A stretch of 64,000 bases of DNA from Agarivorans sp. TSD2052 (GTDB lineage Bacteria > Pseudomonadota > Gammaproteobacteria > Enterobacterales > Celerinatantimonadaceae): the NCBI RefSeq assembly GCF_023238625.1, contig NZ_CP096670.1, positions 671,501 to 735,500 on the forward strand. Direction: 5' to 3'. This document shows positions 53,984 to 62,385 of the stretch, piece after piece. The stretch's first letter is position 1. The number at the start of each line of letters is the position of its first letter. Made by a program: the position numbers and the translations under genes. The notes below the pieces were generated by a model. It saw only the letters and a program-made list of their open reading frames with translations. It made no database searches and was not told the DNA's origin.

Positions 53984-55279
53984 ATGAATAAGTTGACCTT
54001 GGCCATAGTGTCTGGGCTGTTGATCAGTAGTAGCTGTGTTTCGGCGCAATCGCTTGAGCAAGCGGTTGCTAAGGTATTGACTGAGCATCCACAGTTACAA
54101 TCTTCATTCAACCAATTCAAAGCCAGTAGCGAACAATATCAAGGCGCTAAAGGTGGCTATTATCCCACGGTTGATTTAACTGCTGGGGCCGGTTGGGGGC
54201 AGCGAGAAACTGAAACCTTGGGGGTAAATAGTGCTAACCCCACAGAAGTAGGCATTAGTATTCGGCAGCTACTATTTAGTGGTTTTGCTACTTCGGGCGA
54301 AGTATCTCGAACAGAAAACGAAGCTCGGGCTGATCAGTGGCTGCTATACAACGATTCAGAAAATATTGCGCTGCGGGTGGTGGATGTCTATCTGGAAGTG
54401 CTAAAGCAGCAGCAACTGTCTGACTTAGCGGAGAGTAATCTGCAAACCCATTTAGCGATTCAAAAAGATATTAAGAAACGCACTGATTCAGGTGTCGGGT
54501 CCAGTGCCGATTTAACCCAAGTAAATGGACGGGTTGCACGCGCTACCACTAACGCTTTGTCATCTCAAAATAACTTAATGGACGCGCAAACCCAGTTTTT
54601 ACGGGTCGTTAATACTTTGCCGCAAGACTTGGTGTTACCGGGCGCTGATTTGGATCTGCTGCCAGCTGATCTAGATGCTGCCTTAGCTGCGGCGGTTGAT
54701 GTTCACCCTACGTTAAAAGCTGCTCAATATGACGTAGCCGCAGCCAATGCTCAAAATACCGTTGCTAAAGCCAACAACTATCCAGAATTGGCTTTAGAAT
54801 TGGACGGAAACTGGGACCGAAATCAAAATGGTTTAGACGATACCAAAGATTACGAATTGGCCGCTATGCTGCGCGTGCGTTACAACTTATTTAACGGTGG
54901 CAGCGATGCGGCTGAAATCCGTCGTACCGCCTATGATGTTAATCGGGCCAAAGCGGTGGGTGACGACGCATACCGTCAAGTGACCGAGGGGACTCGCTTA
55001 GCATGGAATGCTTGGGATGTGTTGGTTCGCCAAAAATCGTTTTTGCAGCAGCATGTAGAGGCCAGCTATCAAACAGTAGAAGCATATAAAAAACAATTTA
55101 ATTTGGGTAAACGTAGTTTACTTGATGTGTTAAACACTGAGAATGAACTGTTTGAAGCACAGAATGAATATATTGGCGCCGATATTGACGAACTACGCGC
55201 TAAGTACCGTTTGTTAAATGCCACCGGTTTATTGCTTGAAGCACTGCGAGTGGATCGACCTGAGAACTGGAATTTTTGA
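53984..55279 (+). CDS. lapE: TolC-like outer-membrane channel, LapE/AggA type
   Basis: 431 residues. Signal peptide (MNKLTLAIVSGLLISSSCVSA), then two outer-membrane-efflux-protein repeats with alternating helices, including RVRYNLFNGGSDAAEIRRTA and FNLGKRSLLDVLNTENELFE, typical of the AggA/LapE subgroup. In the Lap model this channel retains the adhesin's N-terminal plug. ATG 53984 has AAGGAG upstream. Its TGA overlaps the next ATG (TGATG). Confidence 0.95.
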   Translation: MNKLTLAIVSGLLISSSCVSAQSLEQAVAKVLTEHPQLQSSFNQFKASSEQYQGAKGGYYPTVDLTAGAGWGQRETETLGVNSANPTEVGISIRQLLFSGFATSGEVSRTENEARADQWLLYNDSENIALRVVDVYLEVLKQQQLSDLAESNLQTHLAIQKDIKKRTDSGVGSSADLTQVNGRVARATTNALSSQNNLMDAQTQFLRVVNTLPQDLVLPGADLDLLPADLDAALAAAVDVHPTLKAAQYDVAAANAQNTVAKANNYPELALELDGNWDRNQNGLDDTKDYELAAMLRVRYNLFNGGSDAAEIRRTAYDVNRAKAVGDDAYRQVTEGTRLAWNAWDVLVRQKSFLQQHVEASYQTVEAYKKQFNLGKRSLLDVLNTENELFEAQNEYIGADIDELRAKYRLLNATGLLLEALRVDRPENWNF

Positions 55280-55881
55280 TGAATAACCACGGGTTGCTTG
55301 TGCTTGTTGCCGTATTAGCTTTAACGGCTTGCAGTCAATCTGCTGAACCTTATACAGCAGAGCCTGCCAATTATGATCGTCAAGATGAAGATAGCGATGG
55401 TGTTATTAATCAACGCGATCTTTGCCCAAACACTGTGTTGGGCGCCGAGGTTGATAATTATGGTTGTGGTGAGTTTCAAAATATCGATGACGGCTATGAG
55501 CTGATGGTGTTTTTCGAACATGACTCTAGTCAGCTTAGCCCTAAATTTTCTCCACAACTGCAGCAAGTGGCTGACTTTATGCAGCGGTACCCAGAGGTGA
55601 AAATAAGCGTAGAAGGTTTTGCCAGTGCAAGCGGCAGCAAGCCTTACAATCTTGCATTATCCAAGCGCCGAGCTGTAAGTGTTCGCCAACAACTTATTGA
55701 ACAGTTTGGTATTGCTGCTGAGCGCGTTGATTTAGAAGCCAACGGCGAGGAACAATTATTGGTTGCAGGTGATAGCGAACAATCAGAAACCGCCAATCGC
55801 CGCGCTCGAATCTTTGTTCAAGAGCAATATCGCAAAGCGATTCCTCGGTGGTCAATTTATACTCCGCATTTAAAGCCGTAG
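55279..55881 (+). CDS. OmpA-family lipoprotein of the Lap/Bpf cluster
   Basis: 200 residues. A lipoprotein signal with lipobox LTAC (Cys about residue 18), a thrombospondin-3-like calcium segment (DEDSDGVINQRDLCPNT), and an OmpA C-terminal domain (FFEHDSSQLSPKFSPQLQQV, then YNLALSKRRAVSVRQQL) that binds peptidoglycan. An OmpA-like gene holds the same position in the Shewanella bpf cluster. It may anchor the exporter to the cell wall; that is inference. Translationally coupled to lapE. Confidence 0.9.
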   Translation: MNNHGLLVLVAVLALTACSQSAEPYTAEPANYDRQDEDSDGVINQRDLCPNTVLGAEVDNYGCGEFQNIDDGYELMVFFEHDSSQLSPKFSPQLQQVADFMQRYPEVKISVEGFASASGSKPYNLALSKRRAVSVRQQLIEQFGIAAERVDLEANGEEQLLVAGDSEQSETANRRARIFVQEQYRKAIPRWSIYTPHLKP

Positions 55882-55888
55882 CCTAAGC

Positions 55889-56560
55889 ATGCGACGCCTT
55901 CTCGCTTATTGGTGGATAATATTACTGGCTTGGCCGGTATTCATTCTTGCCAGTGCTTACCAGCTTGAAGAACTCGCCGCTACGGTTCGTTCTTTTTATG
56001 GTGAAAAAGCTGAGCTAAGAGTTCGCGCTTGGCGTCAGTTAATTGCCGATAGTCATCAGCTAGAAGAGCCAGAGCAGCTTCGCTCAATCAATGACTTTTT
56101 CAATCAAATGCAGTTTGTTGATGATATTGAAGTGTGGGGCCAAAAAGATTACTGGGCTACTCCGGTAGAGTTTTTGGGGGCGGCTGCGGGCGATTGCGAT
56201 GATTTCAGTATCGCTAAGTATTTCTCCTTAATAGAGTTAGGGGTTAGCGATGAGAAAATGCGCTTAGTGTATGTGAAATCGCTCACTTACAACCAATTCC
56301 ATATGGTGGTGGCTTACTACCAAACACCTTCATCGGTGCCCATTATTCTCGACAACATTAACCCGACTATTTTACCGGCTACCCAGCGAGGTGATTTGGT
56401 GCCCATTTATAGCTTTAATGGTCAGCATCTTTGGTTGATGAAAGAAAAAGGGCGGGGCCAATTAGCGGGAAAATCCAGCCGCCTAAAGCTTTGGACTGAT
56501 CTCCAGCAACGCTGGCGGCTCAATAAACTGAAAAAACCGGTAAAGAATTTCGATGCTTAG
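55889..56560 (+). CDS. lapG: LapG periplasmic cysteine protease (BTLCP)
   Basis: 223 residues. N-terminal membrane/signal segment (YWWIILLAWPVFILASAY), then a bacterial transglutaminase-like cysteine protease domain with the Cys-His-Asp triad: Cys103 in AAGDCDDFSIAK, His138 in YNQFHMVVAYY and Asp155 in IILDNINPT. The DCDD segment includes the calcium-site acids known for LapG. It cuts the adhesin after its N-terminal di-alanine site unless LapD holds it. Starts 7 bp after the OmpA-like gene. Confidence 0.95.
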   Translation: MRRLLAYWWIILLAWPVFILASAYQLEELAATVRSFYGEKAELRVRAWRQLIADSHQLEEPEQLRSINDFFNQMQFVDDIEVWGQKDYWATPVEFLGAAAGDCDDFSIAKYFSLIELGVSDEKMRLVYVKSLTYNQFHMVVAYYQTPSSVPIILDNINPTILPATQRGDLVPIYSFNGQHLWLMKEKGRGQLAGKSSRLKLWTDLQQRWRLNKLKKPVKNFDA

Positions 56561-56569
56561 GGAAACATT

Positions 56570-58501
56570 ATGACCTTATATCGCCAGTTGTTGATTGTAG
56601 TACTGCTTATCTATGGTGGCTTATTAGCTGTGGTATTTAGTATTGAAATCGGCAATACCCGCAGTTATTTATCTGAGCAACAATTATCAGATGTAAACAA
56701 CACCACGACGTCTTTAGGTTTGTCCTTAAGCCCGTATTTACAGGCTGATGATAAGGTTGGCGCTGAATCGGTGATCAATGCGATGTTTGATAGTGGCTAC
56801 TATCAGCAGATTAGTTTGCAGTTGTTTAGCGATGATAGTCTGATTGATCGACATAACACTAGTTCTATCGATGGTGTTCCAGAGTGGTTTACTTCGTTTG
56901 AGTTGTTCCAGCCAAGTTCACAGCAACAAGTGCTCACGAGTGGCTGGATGCAGCTTGGCCAATTAACCGTAGTTGGCCACTCAGGTTTTGCTTATTTGCA
57001 GTTGTGGAATGCCATGGTGGATCTAGCCAAACTGTTCTTAGTAGGCTATTTAGCAACAGTGTTACTGTTGATGCGTGCTTTGCGTTACCTATTAAAACCG
57101 CTGGAGCAAATTCAGCAACAAGCTCAGTTAATTGAGCAACGCAGTTTTGGTCAAACTATTCCACTGCCGCATACCCAAGAGTTACGCAGTGTGGTGAGTG
57201 CAATTAACCACATGTCTGACAATATTGCTCAGCAATTTGAAAGCCAAGTGCAAGAAGCTAGCGTGTTACGCCAACAAGCTTTTCAAGATGCAGTCTCGGG
57301 CTTAGGCAACCGCGCTTATTTCATTAATCAGAGTAAGTCTTGGTTAGCTGAGTCAGGGGTAGGCGGGGTGGCTTTACTCTCTTTTGATATTATTGATGCC
57401 ATTCATGTTCAAGATGGTTTTAGTGCCAGAGATGAGTTTATCCATTCTATTGGTGAGTTATTTAGTGCCTACACACAGCAACAGCAACAGTTAGTGTTTG
57501 CTCGAATTAGCAAGCTAGAGTTCGCGGTATTGGCTGAAGGTTACGATCAGCAGCAGTTGTTAGAGTTAGCGCAACAAATTCACCAAGATGTGCTAGGTCG
57601 CTTAGCGACCTGGAAGCAATACATGCCGCGGCCGATGGTGATGGGGTTGGTATTACGCCAAAAAGACGAAAACATTGGTGAACTGTTAACTGCTGCAGAT
57701 AACGCTTTGCAGGCTGCACGTGAGCTGCGAGAGGGCTTTTATACTTTAGCTGACGTAGAACATACGCATATTCCGCGTAGCCAGTGGAAGTTATTGTTAG
57801 AAGCGACCATTAGTCGTCAGAGCCTGGCTTATAAAACTCAAATAGTTAACTTTATTCACAGTGATAAGGTGTTACACCATGAGCTGTTTACGACGATTGA
57901 AGTCGATGCTCAGCACTACGCGGCAGGTCAATTTATGCCGGCAGTGGAGCAGTTTAGGTTGGGCGCTAAGTTTGATCAAATGGTGGTTGAACAAGCCGCT
58001 AAATCGTTAGTTGAAAACAGCCAACTCAGTTTAGCCATTAACTTAACCTTGTCGGCAATTAGTGAACTTAGCTTTTTAACTTGGCTAAGTGAGGCGGCGC
58101 AGCAGTTTAAAGCGGTAGCTAATCGTATGGCCTTTGAGATACCTGAAACGGCATTTCTCCAAGAAAATAAAGAACTAGATGCAGCCTTAGCGGTATTGCG
58201 TGATCTCGGTTTTCAAATTGGTGTGGATCAATACGGTCGTAATCTACATTCATTAAGCTATCTAAGCCGCGTGAAACCCAATTACGTTAAAATCGACTAT
58301 GGTTATACGGCACAGGCTTTAGCGGAAGATGGCGATGCCCATTTCTTAAGTGCAATATGCCGTGCAGCGAGAAATCTACAAATTGTTACGGTGGCGCAGC
58401 GGGTAGAGAATCAACAACAGGTGGAACGATTAGCGGCCTTGCCAGTAGATGCTTATCAAGGTTATATCGCCCCCCCTCAACGCTTTAAACTACTTGAATA
58501 G
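56570..58501 (+). CDS. lapD: LapD inner-membrane c-di-GMP receptor
   Basis: 643 residues. Membrane helix at 6-26, a LapD/MoxY-type periplasmic output domain to about 145, second helix (about 155-170), HAMP, then a degenerate GGDEF (the motif is SKLEF) and a degenerate EAL (HHELFTTIEV; VDQYGRN in place of DDFGTG). Loss of both catalytic motifs with retention of the fold is diagnostic of LapD. c-di-GMP binding to the EAL domain makes the periplasmic domain grip LapG. Starts 9 bp after lapG. Confidence 0.95.
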   Translation: MTLYRQLLIVVLLIYGGLLAVVFSIEIGNTRSYLSEQQLSDVNNTTTSLGLSLSPYLQADDKVGAESVINAMFDSGYYQQISLQLFSDDSLIDRHNTSSIDGVPEWFTSFELFQPSSQQQVLTSGWMQLGQLTVVGHSGFAYLQLWNAMVDLAKLFLVGYLATVLLLMRALRYLLKPLEQIQQQAQLIEQRSFGQTIPLPHTQELRSVVSAINHMSDNIAQQFESQVQEASVLRQQAFQDAVSGLGNRAYFINQSKSWLAESGVGGVALLSFDIIDAIHVQDGFSARDEFIHSIGELFSAYTQQQQQLVFARISKLEFAVLAEGYDQQQLLELAQQIHQDVLGRLATWKQYMPRPMVMGLVLRQKDENIGELLTAADNALQAARELREGFYTLADVEHTHIPRSQWKLLLEATISRQSLAYKTQIVNFIHSDKVLHHELFTTIEVDAQHYAAGQFMPAVEQFRLGAKFDQMVVEQAAKSLVENSQLSLAINLTLSAISELSFLTWLSEAAQQFKAVANRMAFEIPETAFLQENKELDAALAVLRDLGFQIGVDQYGRNLHSLSYLSRVKPNYVKIDYGYTAQALAEDGDAHFLSAICRAARNLQIVTVAQRVENQQQVERLAALPVDAYQGYIAPPQRFKLLE

Positions 58502-58528
58502 TTGGTCAATAACTTAGAAGAGGTATAG

Positions 58529-59218
58529 ATGAATAAGCTTTTATTACCTGCCTTGTTAGCTGGTAGCTTGGCAGCTGCCCCGGCATTGTCGGCTATGTTG
58601 CATACCAGTGGTGAAGCAAAACTAATGGTGGCAGCTGATCAGGTTCAACTAGACTTACATGCTGCTAGTTTGTCTAAAACTGCCAGCGACGCTAAGCAGC
58701 AAGTGGATAAAATAGTTACAGTGACCCAATCAAACTTGGCCAATTTACTGAGTGAGTCAGACCGTTTTGAAGCCAGTCAATTACAAATTCAAGCTGAATA
58801 TAAGTATCAAGATCGTGAGCGAATCTTTGTTGGTTACCGTGCTCAACGAAGTATTATAGTTGAATTGGCCGATAGCGATAAACTGACCCAAGTGCTTGAT
58901 GCGGCAATGCTTAGTGGTGTAAATGAAGTTCGCCAACTGCAGTACAAAAGCTCGCAAGAAGAACAGTACAAACAACAAGTTCGCGCTATGGCAGTCGCCG
59001 ATTCGTATGCTAAGGCTAGGCAGTTAGCTAGCGCTTATAATGGTCAATTAGGCCCAGTGGTAGAGATTAACTATCGCAATCAATCTGCGGTACCAATGAT
59101 GAAGATTGAGCGAGTGAATATGGCGGCGGCAGATACCGGAGGCAGCTCTTACCAAGCCGCGCAACTCACTTACCACGACAGTGTTGATGTTAGCTTTGAG
59201 CTGCTAACAGAAGAGTAA
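58529..59218 (+). CDS. SIMPL-domain (DUF541) periplasmic protein
   Basis: 229 residues. Signal peptide (MNKLLLPALLAGSLAAAPALSA), then a SIMPL domain: LHTSGEAKLMVAADQVQLDL, YRAQRSIIVELADSDKLTQV and AVADSYAKARQLASAYNGQLG. The family is found in the periplasm or outer membrane; roles are poorly defined and include effects on envelope stress. It starts 27 bp after lapD, so it is probably the last gene of the Lap operon. Confidence 0.88.
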   Translation: MNKLLLPALLAGSLAAAPALSAMLHTSGEAKLMVAADQVQLDLHAASLSKTASDAKQQVDKIVTVTQSNLANLLSESDRFEASQLQIQAEYKYQDRERIFVGYRAQRSIIVELADSDKLTQVLDAAMLSGVNEVRQLQYKSSQEEQYKQQVRAMAVADSYAKARQLASAYNGQLGPVVEINYRNQSAVPMMKIERVNMAAADTGGSSYQAAQLTYHDSVDVSFELLTEE

Positions 59219-59332
59219 ATGCCTTGCGATACTCACGGTGTTTCATCAATCAGTGAGCTATTACTCAGTTGCTGCATAGCAATGGGGTAAAGTGACGGCG
59301 AAAGGCTGAAAAAACTAAAATTATCTACTAGG

Positions 59333-60256
59333 ATGATTTTAGTTTTTGCCATGGATTGCACTATGAATAACCAAACACTCGATCAATACTCCTGCTATAG
59401 CGAATTGACTCATCCTCAGCAATTTGAACCGCAATTAGTTAACCTGCCTGATTCAGTGGCTGACATTGTTAACTTGGTTCAGCACAACCTAGTACATGCT
59501 TACTGGCTCGATAAATACCAAATTAACCAGCCTTTCCAAAGCAAGTTTACTGAAATGCAAGCCCGCAGCATAAGTGAAATGCTGACCATTCTAGATGCTA
59601 GAAGTGGTACCAGCCTACTAGAGAATAAAGCCCCTGATCAGCGATTAGTGGGGGTGTGCCGCGACTTTTCCATCATGGCGTGTATGTTGCTGCAAACCCA
59701 AGGTATCGCCGCGCGTTTGCGTTGTGGTTTTGCTACATACTTAGGTTTGCGAGAATATGAAGACCACTGGGTTTGTGAGTACTGGCATCAACATCAACAG
59801 CGTTGGGTAATGGTAGATGCACAGCTAGATCAGGTACATAAAGAGATACTAGATATAGATTTTGACCCTTTAGATGTGCCGCATAATCGATTTATTTACG
59901 CCGGAAGCGCTTGGCAAATGTGCCGTGCTAATCTGGCGGAGTCGAGTAGCTTTGGCATTTTTAACTTTACTGGATGGCCAATAATTAAAGGTAACCTTAT
60001 TAGGGATGTTTTCGCCCTCAATCAAATAGAGTTACTGGCCTGGGATTGTGGTTGGGGTATTTTACCTAGCTACTTAGTCGATATCGCCGATGACAAAGAA
60101 TGGCTGCTACTGGATGAATTAGCCAACATTAGTCATGGCTCAGATTTTAGCAAAGCCCAACAAGCGTGCGATAAACAAGCCGCTATTGCTTTACCGAGTG
60201 ACTGGCGTTGGTCTCAAGCGCCAAGCATTGCTGAATTGCTGCGTCACTACCAATAA
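59333..60256 (+). CDS. Transglutaminase-like domain protein
   Basis: 307 residues (fewer if ATG 59351 or 59363 is used; none has a convincing ribosome binding site). A transglutaminase-like core has Cys in LVGVCRDFSIMACMLL, His in YEDHWVCEYW and Asp in WVMVDAQLD. There is no signal peptide, so it is cytoplasmic, unlike LapG. Such proteins may be amidases or peptidases of unknown substrate. It follows the Lap operon by 114 bp and is probably separate. Confidence 0.8.
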   Translation: MILVFAMDCTMNNQTLDQYSCYSELTHPQQFEPQLVNLPDSVADIVNLVQHNLVHAYWLDKYQINQPFQSKFTEMQARSISEMLTILDARSGTSLLENKAPDQRLVGVCRDFSIMACMLLQTQGIAARLRCGFATYLGLREYEDHWVCEYWHQHQQRWVMVDAQLDQVHKEILDIDFDPLDVPHNRFIYAGSAWQMCRANLAESSSFGIFNFTGWPIIKGNLIRDVFALNQIELLAWDCGWGILPSYLVDIADDKEWLLLDELANISHGSDFSKAQQACDKQAAIALPSDWRWSQAPSIAELLRHYQ

Positions 60257-60311
60257 TAAAAGCCAGTTCTTTTTAGCATTTGAGCATTGTTAGAGGTTAA
60301 ATTGGTTATGT

Positions 60312-60346
60312 CCAAAGAAAAGGCTCACAGCCTAATGTGTGAGCCT
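60312..60346 (-). terminator. Terminator of the sugar ABC operon
   Basis: On the minus strand AGGCTCACA (60346-60338) pairs with TGTGAGCCT (60329-60321), followed by TTTCTTTGG. It lies 22 bp after the binding-protein stop and before the convergent transglutaminase-like gene. Confidence 0.8.
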
Positions 60347-60368
60347 CAAGTTTAACATTGGCTATTCT

Positions 60369-61343
60369 TTAGTAAGCAGCACCGGTTACCACAAAATCTT
60401 TGGCGTTATTGGTATCAACTAACTCAGCGGCCAAAATTACGCGTGATGGGGCGCTATGGTACATTTTCCCCAGCATTTCGTGGCGAGCACCAGTAATAGC
60501 TAAAGCGATACCCGACGCTACCATGCTAGGTGGGTAAGTAACGGTAGCACGCACCACAGGGTTACCGTCCACAACCATGTTAATAATGTCTTGTGCACCC
60601 GCGCCACCTAAAACGGTTTTAATGTCGGTTCTACCTGACTCTTTAATAGCCTGCATTACTCCTTTTAACATATCATCGTCTTGGCACCATACCGCATCAA
60701 TTTTAGGGTGTTTTTGCAAGTAATTCTCCATTACGGCGAGGGCTTTTTGGGTAGACCAATCAGCAGGTTGGCTATCCAGAATCGTCATGCCTTTGTGTTT
60801 AGCAATCACCTCATTAAAGGCATCTACCCGTTGTTTGTTAATTGGAATAGACATGCCTTCAATCACCACCACTTTGCCTTTGCCATTCATTTCTTTGGCT
60901 AACCATTCACCACTAACACTGCCAAGCCCTGCATTATCACCGGCAATAAACACGTTTTGTGCTGGTGTTTCTAGTTCTCGGTCTACCACTACTGTGTAAA
61001 TACCGCTGCCGTAGGCTTCTTCAATCACTTTTTGTAAAGTGGCTGGGTTGTGCGGCAAGATAACCAAGGCATCAATGCCTTTAATCATTAAATCTTCCAC
61101 ATCGCCAACTTGCTTAGATCCGGAGCTGGCAGCCACTACGTAAAATTCAATATCGTCTTCACTTTTCTTAAAGTCAGCTGCAGCTTTTTCTGCCCACCAC
61201 AATAACCCGGCGGTCCAACCATGGTCTGCTGAGGGAACGGATACACCCACTTTTAAGGTATCTGCTAATGCTGCATTGATGCCAACTGAACTGAACAGTG
61301 TAGCGGCAAGTAGTAGTTTTCCTATGTGTTGCAATAAACGCAT
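60369..61343 (-). CDS. Sugar ABC transporter periplasmic binding protein (RbsB-like)
   Basis: 324 residues. Signal peptide (cleavage near ALA, residue 27), then a type I periplasmic-binding fold: LKVGVSVPSADHGWTAGLLW, GIDALVILPHNPATLQ, and DAVWCQDDDMLKGVMQAI in the second lobe. Similar to ribose/galactose-type binding proteins. The ligand is probably a monosaccharide or polyol but cannot be named. Last gene of the transporter operon, with a ribosome binding site after a 37-bp gap. Confidence 0.92.
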   Translation of the reverse strand: MRLLQHIGKLLLAATLFSSVGINAALADTLKVGVSVPSADHGWTAGLLWWAEKAAADFKKSEDDIEFYVVAASSGSKQVGDVEDLMIKGIDALVILPHNPATLQKVIEEAYGSGIYTVVVDRELETPAQNVFIAGDNAGLGSVSGEWLAKEMNGKGKVVVIEGMSIPINKQRVDAFNEVIAKHKGMTILDSQPADWSTQKALAVMENYLQKHPKIDAVWCQDDDMLKGVMQAIKESGRTDIKTVLGGAGAQDIINMVVDGNPVVRATVTYPPSMVASGIALAITGARHEMLGKMYHSAPSRVILAAELVDTNNAKDFVVTGAAY

Positions 61344-61380
61344 GAGTTACTCTCCTTTGTTTTTAATAGTCGGTGCAGGT

Positions 61381-62385
61381 TTAACGATCACGTTTGAATT
61401 GCATTAATACCGCAATCAAAATCACCAAGCCTTTTACCGTTCCTTGTAAATAGGGTGAAACCCCCATTAAGTTCAGCATGTTATTAATAATGCCTAAAAT
61501 GATGGCGCCGATAACGGTGCCCCATAGTGTGCCTTTGCCGCCTGCTAACGAGGTTCCGCCAATCACAACCGCGGCAATGGCGTCCAGTTCGTAAAACAAG
61601 CCCGCGTCACCCGGGCTCACCGAATTAAGTCGTGATGACAGCATTACCGCAGACAAGCCCACGGTGAATCCGACAATCACAAAAGTTAGAAAGTAAACTT
61701 GCTGCACGTTAATCGCAGAATAAGCGGCTACCTTAGGGTTAGAGCCTACAGCGCAAACATGCCGGCCAAAGGCGGTGTGGCGCAAAATGATATGCCCCAA
61801 AAATGCCAAGCCGAGGAATATCCATACCGGGATCGGAATCCCCATAAAGTAACCGCCCCCAATATCGGGGTAGTGACTGTTTTGTGAAACCATCTCGCCA
61901 GCATCACTGATATAGAGTGTAAGCGAGCGAAAGATAGACATTGTGGCTAACGTTGCCACAAAGGCGGTAATCTTTCCTTTGGTGGTGAGCAATCCGTTTA
62001 CTGCTCCAAAGGCAGCACCCATTGCCATTGCTGCTGCAATTGACACGGTCACGGCCATCCAGCCATCGCCAAGGTAATTGAGCAGCATAATCACCAAAAC
62101 ACCGACCAAGGCAACCATTGAGCCTACCGACAAATCAATACCGCCAGCAATAATGACAAAGGTCATGCCTAAGGCGATGATGCCAGTGTAAGACACTTGT
62201 CTAAGCACGTTGGTAAGGTTTCGTGGAATTAAGAAGTGCTCACTGGCCATTGCTGACAGAATAACCAGAATCAGCAGTGCAATCAGTGGCGCCCAATTAG
62301 ATAGGGTAAATTTCGGTAGCTTGGCCAACCAGCTAGTAGAAGGTGATGAGCTAGATTTTTGTTCCATTTTTACAACCTCACTCAT
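61381..62385 (-). CDS. Sugar ABC transporter permease (RbsC-like)
   Basis: 334 residues, about 8-10 membrane helices. Family segments SYTGIIALGMTFVIIAGGID, LSVGSMVAL, and GTSLAGGKGTLWGTVIGAII near the C-terminus are those of RbsC/MglC. A homodimer would form the channel. Overlaps the ATPase gene by 4 bp (ATGA). Confidence 0.95.
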   Translation of the reverse strand: MSEVVKMEQKSSSSPSTSWLAKLPKFTLSNWAPLIALLILVILSAMASEHFLIPRNLTNVLRQVSYTGIIALGMTFVIIAGGIDLSVGSMVALVGVLVIMLLNYLGDGWMAVTVSIAAAMAMGAAFGAVNGLLTTKGKITAFVATLATMSIFRSLTLYISDAGEMVSQNSHYPDIGGGYFMGIPIPVWIFLGLAFLGHIILRHTAFGRHVCAVGSNPKVAAYSAINVQQVYFLTFVIVGFTVGLSAVMLSSRLNSVSPGDAGLFYELDAIAAVVIGGTSLAGGKGTLWGTVIGAIILGIINNMLNLMGVSPYLQGTVKGLVILIAVLMQFKRDR

